From the NCBI RefSeq assembly GCF_019247635.1, contig NZ_JAFBAR010000060.1, positions 1 through 50,915 on the forward strand: a stretch of 50,915 bases of DNA. The letters are read 5' to 3'. Positions 16,437 through 25,439 of the stretch are shown here, one piece after another (the stretch's first letter is position 1; each line of letters opens with the position of its first letter). The notes beneath the pieces were generated by a model, which worked only from the letters and a program-made list of their open reading frames with translations, did no database searches and was not told the origin of the DNA. The stretch comes from Mycobacterium sp. GTDB taxonomy: Bacteria > Actinomycetota > Actinomycetes > Mycobacteriales > Mycobacteriaceae. The position numbers and the translations under genes were made by a program.

Positions 16437-16640
16437 CCCCGCGGCGCTGACGGCACTGCTCGGTTGCGACCATATTCTCCGTTCGGGCCGCGCGGCAGGG
16501 GCAGGGAACAGGCATTCCATCGAAATGCTGCCCGACGGGCGTCCCGCCGCTTAGGAAACGCGGTTACGCTGCGCTCATAGCAGTGTAATGATGCTTGGAC
16601 ATTGCTGGCTGCGGGGTCGCCAAGCGAAGGAGAGCAACGG

Positions 16641-18281
16641 ATGGACGTCGCACTGGGGGTTGCGATCGAGGGCGAGGTCGGCCGCCTGGCGCTCATCGAG
16701 CCGGCCGGGGCTGGTAGCGGCGTGATCGATCAATCGGTGATCGAGCTGGGGGAGAACCCGGTCGGAATCCTGACCGAGACCGTCGCCGGAACGAATCAAC
16801 TGCTCGCCGGAGAAAACCACCGGCTGGTCGCCACCCGGTTGTGCTGGTCCGACGAGGTCAAGGTCGACGAGCTACGGCGGGCTTTGGAAGACTCCGGCGT
16901 GCAGAACGTCCAGGCGCTGTCGGAATCGGAGGCGGCGACGGCCCTGCTGGGGCCCGCGGCGCGCGACACCAGGGTGCTGTTGGTCAGCGACGAGAACGCG
17001 ACGCTGTTGGCGCCGGCCGTTGACGACCCGGACGCGCCACCGACGGTGCTGGCCGCGGGGCCGGCAGTGGGCGCCGACGCGACCGCCACGCTGGACACCA
17101 TGATGGCGCGGCTGGGTGGGGAGGTCGGCGGCGCGGGAGACATCTACCTGGTGGACACCTCGTCGGAGGCGACGACCAACATTGCCGATCAGCTGCGTTC
17201 CGAGCAGACGATGCGGGTCGAGGTTGCCGAGGACCCTACTTTTGCGCTCGCCCGCGGTGCCGCGCTGGCGGCCGGAGCCGCCGCCGCGTCGTTGGGGCTG
17301 GCCGGCGCCGCGTCGGCCGGTGACTTCACTGCGCTAGCTCCGGCCGTGCCCGCCGGCGATGCAACCGGGTTGATCCCGCCGGACGAGTTGCATACGGGGG
17401 CTCAGCAGGAACCCCAGCTGGCGTATTCGGAGTCCGGCGACTACCAACTGCTCCCGCTCGAGGGCTCGGACGATTACGGCCTGGCAGGCGCCGAGTTCGA
17501 CGACTTCGGCGAGTTTGACGACGACGAGGCCGTGACCGGCCCCGTGCGGCTCAGCTCACGCTCCGTGCTCATCAAAAACGCCGTGATCGCCTTTGCCGTC
17601 CTCGGGTTCTCTACGTTGGCGGTCGCGGTGGCGGTCACCGTTCGGCCCACCGCTGCGTCCGTGCCGGTGCAGGGCCACCAGAACGCGCAGCCGGGGAAGT
17701 TCATGCCGCTGCTGCCGACGCAGCAACAGGCGCCGGTGCCAGCGCCCCCGGCCGATGAGCCCACTCTGGGTTTCCAGGGCGGTACCGTTCCGGCGGTGCA
17801 GACGCCGGTTCCGCAGCAGGTATCGCCCGGGGGGATACCGGAGGTTCCCGTTCCCACGCCGGCCGCGCCGGGTGTGCCGGTCCCCATTCCGGTCCCGTTC
17901 CCGGGCTGGCAGCCCGGGCAGCCGACTGAGACGGTGCCCACGTACACGACGCCCACGACGACCCCACCCACCACGACGCCACCGACGACGACGCCACCCA
18001 CGACCACTGCACCGACGACGACTCCGCCTACAACGACGCCACCCACCACACAACAAACGACCCAGGCGACCACCCCGCCGACCACGCAGGCCGTCACCCC
18101 CACCACGCAGCCGACCACGGCCGCCCCGCCGACGACGCACACGAATCCGCCGACGCAGCAGACGACGGCGGCCCCGCAGCCGACATACACGCAGCAGATA
18201 CCGACGCAGACGGCGGCCCCCAAGCCGGCGACTCCGCAGCAGCCGGCGAACCCGCAGCCGACGCACGGCGGCCACCACTGA
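16641..18281 (+). CDS. Membrane-anchored protein with Pro/Thr-rich tail (Rv0538 type)
   Basis: A 546-aa protein. An N-terminal alpha/beta domain of about 190 residues (MDVALGVAIEGEVGRLALIE onward) has an actin-like look and belongs to a mycobacterial family also seen at Rv0538. An Ala-rich segment and an acidic linker follow, then one transmembrane helix at about residues 315-335 (AVIAFAVLGFSTLAVAVAV). The outer part is a 200-residue Pro/Thr/Gln tail with PTTT tandem repeats. Such tails span the cell wall and may be O-mannosylated. ATG 16641 is preceded by GGAGAG. The next gene starts 23 nt after the stop. Confidence 0.87.
   Translation: MDVALGVAIEGEVGRLALIEPAGAGSGVIDQSVIELGENPVGILTETVAGTNQLLAGENHRLVATRLCWSDEVKVDELRRALEDSGVQNVQALSESEAATALLGPAARDTRVLLVSDENATLLAPAVDDPDAPPTVLAAGPAVGADATATLDTMMARLGGEVGGAGDIYLVDTSSEATTNIADQLRSEQTMRVEVAEDPTFALARGAALAAGAAAASLGLAGAASAGDFTALAPAVPAGDATGLIPPDELHTGAQQEPQLAYSESGDYQLLPLEGSDDYGLAGAEFDDFGEFDDDEAVTGPVRLSSRSVLIKNAVIAFAVLGFSTLAVAVAVTVRPTAASVPVQGHQNAQPGKFMPLLPTQQQAPVPAPPADEPTLGFQGGTVPAVQTPVPQQVSPGGIPEVPVPTPAAPGVPVPIPVPFPGWQPGQPTETVPTYTTPTTTPPTTTPPTTTPPTTTAPTTTPPTTTPPTTQQTTQATTPPTTQAVTPTTQPTTAAPPTTHTNPPTQQTTAAPQPTYTQQIPTQTAAPKPATPQQPANPQPTHGGHH
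17941..18055 (+). repeat. Tandem PTTT-coding repeat
   Basis: Degenerate 12-bp units of the type CCACCCACCACG code for PTTT in the extracytoplasmic tail of the preceding protein. About nine units are readable. Such tracts slip easily, so length variation between strains is expected. Confidence 0.75.
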
Positions 18282-18304
18282 CGAGCTCGGCGCCCGGTGA
18301 GGCT

Positions 18305-18946
18305 GTGACCGTGGTGCTGCCCTGTCTTGACGAGGAGGAGTCGCTACCCGCGGTGCTGGCGGCGATCCCGTCGGGCTATCAGGCGCTGGTGGTGGACAAC
18401 AACAGCACCGACGACACAGCCGGGGTCGCCGCCCGCCACGGCGCCCGGGTGGTTGCCGAAGGCCGCGCGGGATACGGCGCGGCGGTTCACGCGGGCGTGG
18501 TCGCGGCGACCACGCCGATCGTCGCGGTGATCGATGCGGACGGCTCGATGGATGCGGGTGACCTGACCCGGCTGGTGGCCGCCCTCGACCGTGGCGCCGA
18601 TCTGGTGGTGGGTCGGCGGCGGCCGGTAGCCGGGCTGCATTGGCCATGGGTCGCCCGGGTGGGCACCATCGTGATGAGTTGGCGGCTACGCACCCGGCAC
18701 CGGCTGCCGGTGCACGACATCGCACCCATGCGGGTGGCCCGCCGCGACGATTTGCTGAACCTGGGCGTCGCCGACCGGCGCTCGGGTTATCCGCTCGAGC
18801 TCCTGGTCCGCGCCGCGGCGGCGGGCTGGCGCGTGGTCGAACTCGACATCAGCTATGGCCCACGAACCGGCGGCAGGTCCAAGGTCAGCGGTTCGCTGCG
18901 GGGCAGCATCACCGCGATCCTGGACTTCTGGAAGGTGATCTCGTGA
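18305..18946 (+). CDS. Family 2 glycosyltransferase, dolichyl-phosphate-sugar synthase-like
   Basis: A 213-aa GT-A enzyme equivalent to Rv0539. VVLPCLDEEESLPAVL and VDNNSTDDT form the nucleotide-sugar site, and VIDADGSMD carries the DxD-like metal motif. YGPRTGGRSKVSGSLRG is the typical C-terminal motif of DPM1/UgtP-like enzymes. It lacks the C-terminal membrane helices of longer relatives. The acceptor is probably a polyprenyl phosphate or another simple lipid or alcohol. It is coupled to the next gene by a GTGA overlap, suggesting one pathway. Confidence 0.88.
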   Translation: MTVVLPCLDEEESLPAVLAAIPSGYQALVVDNNSTDDTAGVAARHGARVVAEGRAGYGAAVHAGVVAATTPIVAVIDADGSMDAGDLTRLVAALDRGADLVVGRRRPVAGLHWPWVARVGTIVMSWRLRTRHRLPVHDIAPMRVARRDDLLNLGVADRRSGYPLELLVRAAAAGWRVVELDISYGPRTGGRSKVSGSLRGSITAILDFWKVIS

Positions 18947-19617
18947 GTCCGTTGTCGGTGAGCGTGCTGGTGGTCGCCAAGGCGCCGGAGCCCGGCCGGG
19001 CCAAGACGCGGCTTGCCGCGACGGTCGGCGATCGGGCCGGCGCGGATATCGCCTCGGCCGCGCTGCTCGACACGCTGGACGCCGTGGCCGCTGCGCGCGT
19101 GGCCGCGCGGGTTGTGGCGCTTACCGGCGACTTGAACCGTGCTTCCCGCGGTGCCGAGATCCGGCGGCGACTGGAGGCCTTCACGGTAATCGCGCAGCGC
19201 GGCAACGACTTCGCCGAGCGGTTGGCCAACGCGTACGCCGACACAGGCCAGTCCTTCGCGAGTCAACCGATACTGCAAATCGGAATGGACACCCCGCAGG
19301 TGACCGGTGAGCTGCTGGCCGAGTGCGCGCGGCCGTTGCTCGACGGGGCGCCCGCAGTGCTCGGCCTGGCCGACGACGGCGGCTGGTGGGTGCTCGGGGT
19401 GCGGACCCCCTCGGCGGCCGAGTGTTTGCGCACCGTCAGGATGTCCCACCCCGAAACGGGGGAACTGACATTGAAGGCGTTGAACGACAACGGGATTGAA
19501 GTCACGCTGGCACCGCGACTGGCAGACTTCGATGTGGCCGACGACGTCGCCGCGGTCCGTAGTGCCTGCGATCCGCGGAGTCGGTTCGCGCGGGCCACCC
19601 GCGCTGCTGGACTCTAG
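18943..19617 (+). CDS. TIGR04282/DUF2064 glycosyltransferase-like protein
   Basis: A 224-aa nucleotidyl/glycosyl-transferase-fold protein equivalent to Rv0540. VLVVAKAPEPGRAKTRLA near the start is the signature of this family, which resembles CofC and MobA. ILQIGMDTPQVTGELL and GLADDGGWWVLGV are further family blocks. Fused or adjacent GT2 enzymes, as here, are usual for it. The GTG start overlaps the GT2 stop. The true substrate is unknown. The 50-bp gap to the convergent permease holds no clear terminator. Confidence 0.87.
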   Translation: MSPLSVSVLVVAKAPEPGRAKTRLAATVGDRAGADIASAALLDTLDAVAAARVAARVVALTGDLNRASRGAEIRRRLEAFTVIAQRGNDFAERLANAYADTGQSFASQPILQIGMDTPQVTGELLAECARPLLDGAPAVLGLADDGGWWVLGVRTPSAAECLRTVRMSHPETGELTLKALNDNGIEVTLAPRLADFDVADDVAAVRSACDPRSRFARATRAAGL

Positions 19618-19667
19618 GCACGCAAGCCATACGCGCATATGCAGCCCGTCAGCGCCCCTCGGTTGCC

Positions 19668-20924
19668 CTACCTTGTGCGTCGGCGCAATACCACGGCACG
19701 CCCGGTGATCCCGACGACGAACACCGCCAGCCCGGCAATCACCGATTGCCACGGCAAGGTGGCGATCAGCAGCAGGCAGCCGCCCAGGCCGCAGATGTTC
19801 AGGATGCGGCGCCACCACGTTCCATCGGCAGCGGGCAGCGTGAAGGCGGCCGCGTTGGCGACCGCGTAGTAGATCAACACCCCGAACGACGAGAAGCCGA
19901 TCGTCCCGCGCAGGTCGACGGTGGCCACCAGGATGCACACGACCACCCCCACTGCGACCTCGGCGTGGTGCGGCACCCGGAAGCGCGGATGAACTGCCGC
20001 CAGCCAGCCGGGGAGATCCCGATGACGAGCCATCGCCAGCACGGTGCGCCCTAGCCCCGCGATGAGGGCCAGCAGCGCCCCGAGGCTGGCCACCACGGCA
20101 CCGACGGTTATCACCGGCACCAGCGCCGGGGCGTCTACGGCGCGGACGGCCTCGGCCAGCGGTGCCGCGGCACGCGCGAGCCGATCGGGTCCCGCGGCCA
20201 GCAGCGCGGCCATCCCGACGACCAGGTAAATCGCAACCGTGATCGCCAAGGCGAGAGTTATACCTCTTGGGATGGTGCGGACCGGATCACGGACCTCTTC
20301 ACCCATCGTTGCCAGCCGCGCATAACCAGCGAAGGCAAAAAACAGCAACCCGGCTGACTGCAAGACGCCATAGCCGGTGCCCGTAGACCAGTGCATCAGC
20401 TGCGCCGGCTCCGGCTTGGCTAGCGCGATTCCGATGACCACCGCGGCGAGCGCAATTAGCGTGCACGCCAACAATATTCGCGCCAGGATCGCGGTCTTGG
20501 TGATGCCGCGGTAGTTCAGTGCGAGCAGCAGTATTACCGTACCCAGCGCGACGGTTCGTCGCGCCCACTGCGGTTCCGGAACCGCGTAGCTGGCGACGGT
20601 CAGCGCCATCGCCGCGCACGAGGCGCCCTTGCCGACCACAAACCCCCACCCGGCGATGAAGCCCCACCATGGGCCGAGGCGCTCGCGCCCGTAGATGTAT
20701 GTGCCGCCCGACGTCGGATAGACCGCGGCCAGCTGCGCCGACGCGATGGCGTTGCAGTAAGCGATCGCCGCGGCAACCCCCAGTCCGATCAGCAGGCCGG
20801 CGCCGGCCGCCCGCGCGGCCGGGCCGAACACCGAGAACACACCGGCCCCGATCATCGATCCGAGCCCGAGTACCACCGCGTCGGTCATGCCGAGCCGACG
20901 TACCAGTCCCGGCTGGTCTTCCAT
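19668..20924 (-). CDS. APC-family amino acid permease
   Basis: A 418-aa transporter with about twelve helices. The opening GMTDAVVLGLGSMIGAGVF is the APC helix-1 signature with the unwound GSMIGAG segment that binds the amino group, and YPTSGGTYIYGRERLGPWWG is the helix-3 block. Substrate cannot be read from the sequence. The gene lies between the homologues of Rv0540 and Rv0541c, which I recall as neighbours in M. tuberculosis, so it is an insertion here or a loss there. It follows the next upstream gene by 6 nt and is probably co-transcribed with it. Confidence 0.9.
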   Translation of the reverse strand: MEDQPGLVRRLGMTDAVVLGLGSMIGAGVFSVFGPAARAAGAGLLIGLGVAAAIAYCNAIASAQLAAVYPTSGGTYIYGRERLGPWWGFIAGWGFVVGKGASCAAMALTVASYAVPEPQWARRTVALGTVILLLALNYRGITKTAILARILLACTLIALAAVVIGIALAKPEPAQLMHWSTGTGYGVLQSAGLLFFAFAGYARLATMGEEVRDPVRTIPRGITLALAITVAIYLVVGMAALLAAGPDRLARAAAPLAEAVRAVDAPALVPVITVGAVVASLGALLALIAGLGRTVLAMARHRDLPGWLAAVHPRFRVPHHAEVAVGVVVCILVATVDLRGTIGFSSFGVLIYYAVANAAAFTLPAADGTWWRRILNICGLGGCLLLIATLPWQSVIAGLAVFVVGITGRAVVLRRRTR

Positions 20925-20930
20925 CCCCGC

Positions 20931-22283
20931 CTACCAGTTCGTGAAGATGATGCTGTTGAGCACCAGCGCTCCAACGGCGTTGACGGCCAGCCATATCCGG
21001 TGCGACCACGATGGCAGCAGGGCGGGTGCGACGGTCAGCCAGATGGTGAACGGCAGCCAGATGCGCTCTGTCTCAGCCTTGCTCAGCATGCTCAGGTCCG
21101 CACAGGCGATGGCCGCCAGCATCGCGAGCAGCAGCAGATGCAAACCGGACCGCCGACGCAGAGCCGCAACGTCGAATACCCGGCTCAGACCGGCCACGGC
21201 ACCCAATCCGATCGCGCATACCACGCACGCCAAGTTGGCCCATGACCAGTACTGGAAGGGTCGGTCCTTGGCGACCCCCTGCCAATAGCGTTGTTGCACA
21301 AGATGATAGCCCTCGAACCAAGAGAACCCCCCGACGGCGAAGACCACCGCCACAGTCACCGCGGCCAGCACCGCGGGGCCCACTGCCCGCAGCGCCGCCC
21401 GCCAGCCGGGTGCCGACATCAATACCGCCAACGCCGGCAGCCCGATCAGCATCAGGCCGTAGCTGAGGAAGACGCCCCAGCCCAGCAGCAGGCCCGCGCC
21501 GGCCCCCGCGAGCGCCGGAAACCGAACCCCGGCGTGTACCGCCAATGCCAACAACGCGATACCCCATGCGGCGACCCCGGCGAAGTAGCCGTCGGCCGAG
21601 ACCGCGATCCAGATTGCCGTCGGCGCGACGGCGACGAACGGCGCGGCGCGGCGCGCGGTCGACTCGTCCGCAAGCGCGCGAACGGCGATCAGCATGGCCG
21701 CCGCCGCGCTGGATCCGACCAGCAGGCACAGCAGCCCGGCCCACGCGCCGCCGTGCAGCCCGATCCTGTCCAGCCACACGAAGGTCAGCAATGCGCCCGG
21801 CGGGTGTCCCGACACATGGGTGACCCAGGAGTTGGGCTGGAAGTCGACGATCCGGCCGGCGAATGTGCGCAGGGTGGCCGGGATGTCGGCGATGTGGGGC
21901 ACCTCCCACAGGTACTCGTCCTTGGTGGTGAGCCGGCCGGCGAAGCCACGTTGCCAACCGTCGATCATCGCCAGCGAAAACGCCCACGCACCGGCGGTGG
22001 CCCAGCTGGCCAACGTCAGCATCCGCCACGGAAGCCGTCGCGCCATCGCGGATCCCCAGAGCACTGCGGCCGCCGCAAGCAGAATCGCCGGGGCGGTGCC
22101 CCAGCCGGCGTGGGCGTCCCAATAGCCGAAGATCGGCGCGGCGCCGGCACGCGTGCCGAACTGCTCCAGGCCGACATCGCGCCGCGGATCGACTCCCCAG
22201 TGCATGCGCGGCAGTACGAACGCGGCCGCCACCAGGACAGCCGCGACCGCAACCGCCGGCACCTCCCGACGCGCAACCGTCAC
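20931..22283 (-). CDS. Polytopic membrane protein, GT-C-like (Rv0541c type)
   Basis: A 450-aa membrane protein with roughly ten to eleven helices. A long first outer loop contains DPRRDVG, and a second contains PNSWVTHVSGHPPGALL. This pattern, acidic residues in the first loop and a conserved loop with histidines, is typical of GT-C arabinosyl/mannosyl-transferase-type proteins that use polyprenyl-phosphate sugars. Donor and acceptor are unknown. It starts with GTG at 22283, 5 nt after the menE stop, and probably belongs to the menE operon. Confidence 0.84.
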   Translation of the reverse strand: MTVARREVPAVAVAAVLVAAAFVLPRMHWGVDPRRDVGLEQFGTRAGAAPIFGYWDAHAGWGTAPAILLAAAAVLWGSAMARRLPWRMLTLASWATAGAWAFSLAMIDGWQRGFAGRLTTKDEYLWEVPHIADIPATLRTFAGRIVDFQPNSWVTHVSGHPPGALLTFVWLDRIGLHGGAWAGLLCLLVGSSAAAAMLIAVRALADESTARRAAPFVAVAPTAIWIAVSADGYFAGVAAWGIALLALAVHAGVRFPALAGAGAGLLLGWGVFLSYGLMLIGLPALAVLMSAPGWRAALRAVGPAVLAAVTVAVVFAVGGFSWFEGYHLVQQRYWQGVAKDRPFQYWSWANLACVVCAIGLGAVAGLSRVFDVAALRRRSGLHLLLLAMLAAIACADLSMLSKAETERIWLPFTIWLTVAPALLPSWSHRIWLAVNAVGALVLNSIIFTNW

Positions 22284-22288
22284 GATGC

Positions 22289-23437
22289 TCAGCCTATTGA
22301 ACCGAACCGATGCGCCAGGGTCGCGCGATCGACCTTTCCGATGCCGCGGCGCGGCAGCGCGTCGACGATATGTAGCTCGCGGGGCGCGGCGGTGAGGTCC
22401 ACGGCGGTCGCGGCATGTGCGCGCAACGCCTCCAGCGTGGGCTCATCCCAACCGTCGCGCAGGACAACCGCGGCGACTACCCGCTGGCCCAACCGGTCGT
22501 CGGCAACGCCGAAGACGACGCAGTCACTGACCGCCGGGTGGCTGCCCAGCGCGGCTTCGACGGCCTGCGGCAGCACGGTCAATCCACCGGTGCTGATCCC
22601 GTCGTCGACGCGGCCCAGCACGGTCAGCGCGCCGGAGGAGTCCAGGGCGCCGATGTCGTCGGTGACAAACCAGCCGGGCTCGGCGAAAGGGTCGGGGTCA
22701 ACCGGGTTGCGGTAGCCCTTGGCCAGCGTCGCGCCGCCCAGCACAATGCGGCCGTCGGCCGACACCCGTAGCCGTACACCGTCCAGCGGCAGCCCGTCGT
22801 ACACGCAGCCGCCGGCGGTCTCGCTCATCCCGTAGGTGCACACCACCCTGATCCCGGCGGCCGCGGCGGCGTCCAGGACGGGTCGCGGTGGCGGGCCGCC
22901 GCCGAGCAGCACGGCATCCAGCTCGGCCAGCGCGCCCGCGGCGGCCCGGTCGGCCAGCGCCTTGGCCAGCTGGACCGCGACCAGTGAGGTGTATCGGCGA
23001 CCGGCGCCCAGCCTGCGCACGGCGTCCGGCAGCGCGGTGACGTCGAATCCCGCGCTGAGGTCCAGCTCCGCCGGGACACCACCGGCGAGCACGCCGCGGA
23101 CCAGCACCTGCAGCCCGGCGATGTGATGTGGCGGCAACGCCAACAGCCAGTTGCCCGGCCCGCCGAGCCGTTCGTGGGTGGCGGCCGCGCTGGCGGTCAG
23201 CGCGGCAGCGGTCAGCAAGGCCCCCTTCGGCGTGCCGGTGGTGCCCGACGTCGCCACCACCAGGGCCACGTCGTCGTCGATCGCCTCGCCCACCCGCAAG
23301 GCGGCTGCGGATTCCCGGTCAGCGGGGGGCAGCGCGACCAGCGCGGGATCGCGGCCAGCCAGGACGCCTTCCAGGGCGGACAGCAGTGGTCCGGCGGCGC
23401 AGCCAGGGGTGACGCTCAGCGCACGCAGGACAGCTAT
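22289..23437 (-). CDS. menE: o-Succinylbenzoate-CoA ligase
   Basis: An acyl-CoA synthetase that activates OSB for MenB in menaquinone synthesis. Motifs: ATSGTTGTPKGALL (P-loop), YGMSETAGG, the hinge LTVLGRVDDGISTGG, and the distal lysine region RRGIGKVDRATL. Similarity to mycobacterial MenE (AGRDPALVALP) runs well upstream of the first ordinary in-frame start, TTG at 23299, which would give 336 aa. No ATG, GTG or TTG exists in frame between 23299 and the end of the previous gene. An ATA at 23437 overlaps that gene's TAG as ATAG. I give this longer 382-aa form, but the 5' end is uncertain. Confidence 0.88.
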   Translation of the reverse strand: MAVLRALSVTPGCAAGPLLSALEGVLAGRDPALVALPPADRESAAALRVGEAIDDDVALVVATSGTTGTPKGALLTAAALTASAAATHERLGGPGNWLLALPPHHIAGLQVLVRGVLAGGVPAELDLSAGFDVTALPDAVRRLGAGRRYTSLVAVQLAKALADRAAAGALAELDAVLLGGGPPPRPVLDAAAAAGIRVVCTYGMSETAGGCVYDGLPLDGVRLRVSADGRIVLGGATLAKGYRNPVDPDPFAEPGWFVTDDIGALDSSGALTVLGRVDDGISTGGLTVLPQAVEAALGSHPAVSDCVVFGVADDRLGQRVVAAVVLRDGWDEPTLEALRAHAATAVDLTAAPRELHIVDALPRRGIGKVDRATLAHRFGSIG

Positions 23438-23736
23438 GCGTGCTCTCCGTTGTCGCGCACCTCGTCTAACGGCCAGCCCTTGGCGGCCAGCCGGGTGCGC
23501 ACCCGGTCGATGTCCTGCGGTGCCGGCAGCTCGTCGGTGAGCTTGCTGATCAACACGCCGATGTCGACGTCGTCGAAATCGCCCTGCTGCATCAGGTCAC
23601 GGGCCACGAGTTTGACCTCGTCGTTGGTCAGCCGGCGCGACAGCAACGCGAGCACCGCGAACGTGTCGGTCGGCGGGATGCCCTCGGGATACCCCGCGCG
23701 CAACCACGAGACGACCGAATTCAGGAATCGGTTCAC
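23434..23736 (-). CDS. DUF3349 family protein
   Basis: A 100-aa helical protein equal in length to Rv0543c. It opens MNRFLNSVVSWLRAGYPEGI and contains LTNDEVKLVARDLM and DIGVLISKLTDELP, which are conserved in the family. It is soluble, with no known function. GTG 23736 is preceded by GGAGAG, so the longer upstream frame is not used. The last bases overlap the presumed menE start, so the two are coupled. A link to menaquinone synthesis is inferred from position only. Confidence 0.87.
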   Translation of the reverse strand: MNRFLNSVVSWLRAGYPEGIPPTDTFAVLALLSRRLTNDEVKLVARDLMQQGDFDDVDIGVLISKLTDELPAPQDIDRVRTRLAAKGWPLDEVRDNGEHA

Positions 23737-23791
23737 TAGGCTCTCCGCTCCACGAGGGGGGATCGGCACTGCGGTGGACGACGATCCAATG

Positions 23792-24091
23792 CTACTTAAC
23801 TTTGGCTCCGAGGAAGGGATAGCCCGTCTGATGCGCGATGAAGTCGCGCGCGATGTACAGCAACGCGAACAGGATTACGACGAATACCAGCCCGTAGATC
23901 GCCCAGGCCAGCGCGAGCAGCACCGGGTTTTTCTGCGATGCGGAGCCGTCGGGGCCGGCGTGTCCCGTCCCCACGGCCTGGAACCGGATCCCGAGGGCGA
24001 ACAGCCCGGGCAGCGCGGCACCGGCCAGCATGCTGAAGAGCAGGATCTTCAGGGAGGCCTGGTAGTTGAACCATTCGCTGAAGTGACTCAT
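23792..24091 (-). CDS. Small membrane protein next to pitA (Rv0544c type)
   Basis: A 99-aa protein with two hydrophobic helices (ILLFSMLAGAALPGLFALGI and LLALAWAIYGLVFVVILFAL) joined by a short Gly/Ser loop. Its ATG overlaps the pitA stop (ATGA), so it is made together with the phosphate transporter and may be an accessory subunit. That link is inference. No catalytic residues are seen. Confidence 0.85.
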   Translation of the reverse strand: MSHFSEWFNYQASLKILLFSMLAGAALPGLFALGIRFQAVGTGHAGPDGSASQKNPVLLALAWAIYGLVFVVILFALLYIARDFIAHQTGYPFLGAKVK

Positions 24092-25320
24092 GAGGAACTC
24101 CCCGCGGTCACAGAGTCGTCATCGGAGCCCGACCGGGGCGACCCGCTGCCGGGACCGGACGGTGTTTTCGCGTCGGCTGTCCCGTCGAGGCCGGCCGTGA
24201 GGCTGCCTTCCCACTCCTCGTTGACGTTGTTGTGGTCGACCTTGACCTTGCGCGACCGGATGTAGATGGTGGCGGCCACCGCGATCAACAGCGAGAACCC
24301 GATGATCGCGCCCGGGTAGCCGCCGATGAGGTGCACGATCCAGTAGGTGATCGCGCCGACCAGTCCGGACAGCGGAAGGGTGACCAGCCAGGCAACCCCC
24401 ATCCGGCCGGCCACGCCCCAGCGCACCTCGCCGCCCGGCTTGCCCAGGCCGCTGCCCATCACCGAGCCGGTGCAGACCTGCGTCGTGGACAGCGCGTAGC
24501 CGAAGTGCGCGGACAGCAGAATGATTGCGGCCGAAGATGATTCGGCAGCCATGCCCTGCGGCGACTTGATCTCGACCAGGCCCTTACCCAGGGTGCGAAT
24601 GATCCGCCACCCACCTAGGTAGGTGCCCGTCGCCATCGCCAGCGCGCAGGCCACGATCACCCATAGTGGGGGTGCGGCGGTGTTCTTGGGGATCGCGCCG
24701 TAGGACATCAGGGCCAGGAAGATGATGCCCATCGTCTTCTGTGCGTCGTTGGTGCCATGTGCCAGCGACACCAGCGACGCCGAACCGATCTGGCCGCGCC
24801 GGAACCCGGCCTCGGTGCGCGTTTCCTGCAGGCCGCGGGTGATCCGGTAGACCAGCCAGGTGGCCACCGCCCCGACCGCGATGGCCAGGATGGCGGACAC
24901 GACAGCCGGGATGATCGCCTTGGAGGTGATGCCCTTCCAGATCACCCCGTGCGCGCCGACGGCGGCGATGGTGGCACCGACGATGCCGCCGATCAGCGCG
25001 TGTGAGGAACTCGAGGGGATGCCGAGGAGCCAGGTCAGCAGATTCCAGACGACGCCGCCGACGAGGCCGGCGAACACCAGTTCCAGCGTGACGACGTGCC
25101 CGTCGATCAAACCCTTGGCGATCGTGGCAGCAACCGCGGTGGACAGGAACGCGCCCACGAGGTTGAGCACCGCGGACAGCGCGACGGCCGCCTTGGGCGC
25201 CAGCGCGCCACTGGCGATGGAGGTCGCCATGGCGTTGCCGGTGTCGTGAAATCCGTTGGTGAAATCGAATGCGAGTGCCGTGATTACGACAATGATCAAG
25301 AGGAACAAGTCTATGTTCAC
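24088..25320 (-). CDS. pitA: PiT-family inorganic phosphate transporter
   Basis: A 410-aa low-affinity phosphate carrier (metal-phosphate/proton symport). The duplicated family signature is present: DFTNGFHDTGNAMATSIASG near the N-terminus and AHGTNDAQKTMGIIF in the second half. About ten helices are split by a short central loop, and a hydrophilic C-terminal tail rich in Ser, Gly and Asp follows. GTG 25320 starts it. The 119-bp gap upstream, down to the VOC gene at 25440, shows no clear promoter or pho box. Confidence 0.94.
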   Translation of the reverse strand: MNIDLFLLIIVVITALAFDFTNGFHDTGNAMATSIASGALAPKAAVALSAVLNLVGAFLSTAVAATIAKGLIDGHVVTLELVFAGLVGGVVWNLLTWLLGIPSSSSHALIGGIVGATIAAVGAHGVIWKGITSKAIIPAVVSAILAIAVGAVATWLVYRITRGLQETRTEAGFRRGQIGSASLVSLAHGTNDAQKTMGIIFLALMSYGAIPKNTAAPPLWVIVACALAMATGTYLGGWRIIRTLGKGLVEIKSPQGMAAESSSAAIILLSAHFGYALSTTQVCTGSVMGSGLGKPGGEVRWGVAGRMGVAWLVTLPLSGLVGAITYWIVHLIGGYPGAIIGFSLLIAVAATIYIRSRKVKVDHNNVNEEWEGSLTAGLDGTADAKTPSGPGSGSPRSGSDDDSVTAGSSS

Positions 25321-25439
25321 AGGCCCTGATTCTGGTCGTCTGAGGATTAGGTTGTCGAATGCAGGAGTAGGCGAAATGCAGGTGAAACGAGAGTCGTCGC
25401 CAGATGTTACCTAGCCGTTAACCTGGCGTTCGGCGGGGT

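Noticed and set aside
14957..16450. 497-codon open frame antisense to the Rv0537c-type membrane protein
   Set aside because: Composition is Arg/Gly/Asp-rich and helix-free, typical of the reverse of a hydrophobic coding region.
17941..18055. CRISPR-like tandem repeat
   Set aside because: The units are contiguous 12-mers in frame and code for PTTT; there are no spacers and no cas genes.
25321..25439. Pho/RegX3 box upstream of pitA
   Set aside because: Single GTTCACC-like words occur but no paired repeat at a fixed spacing that I would trust.
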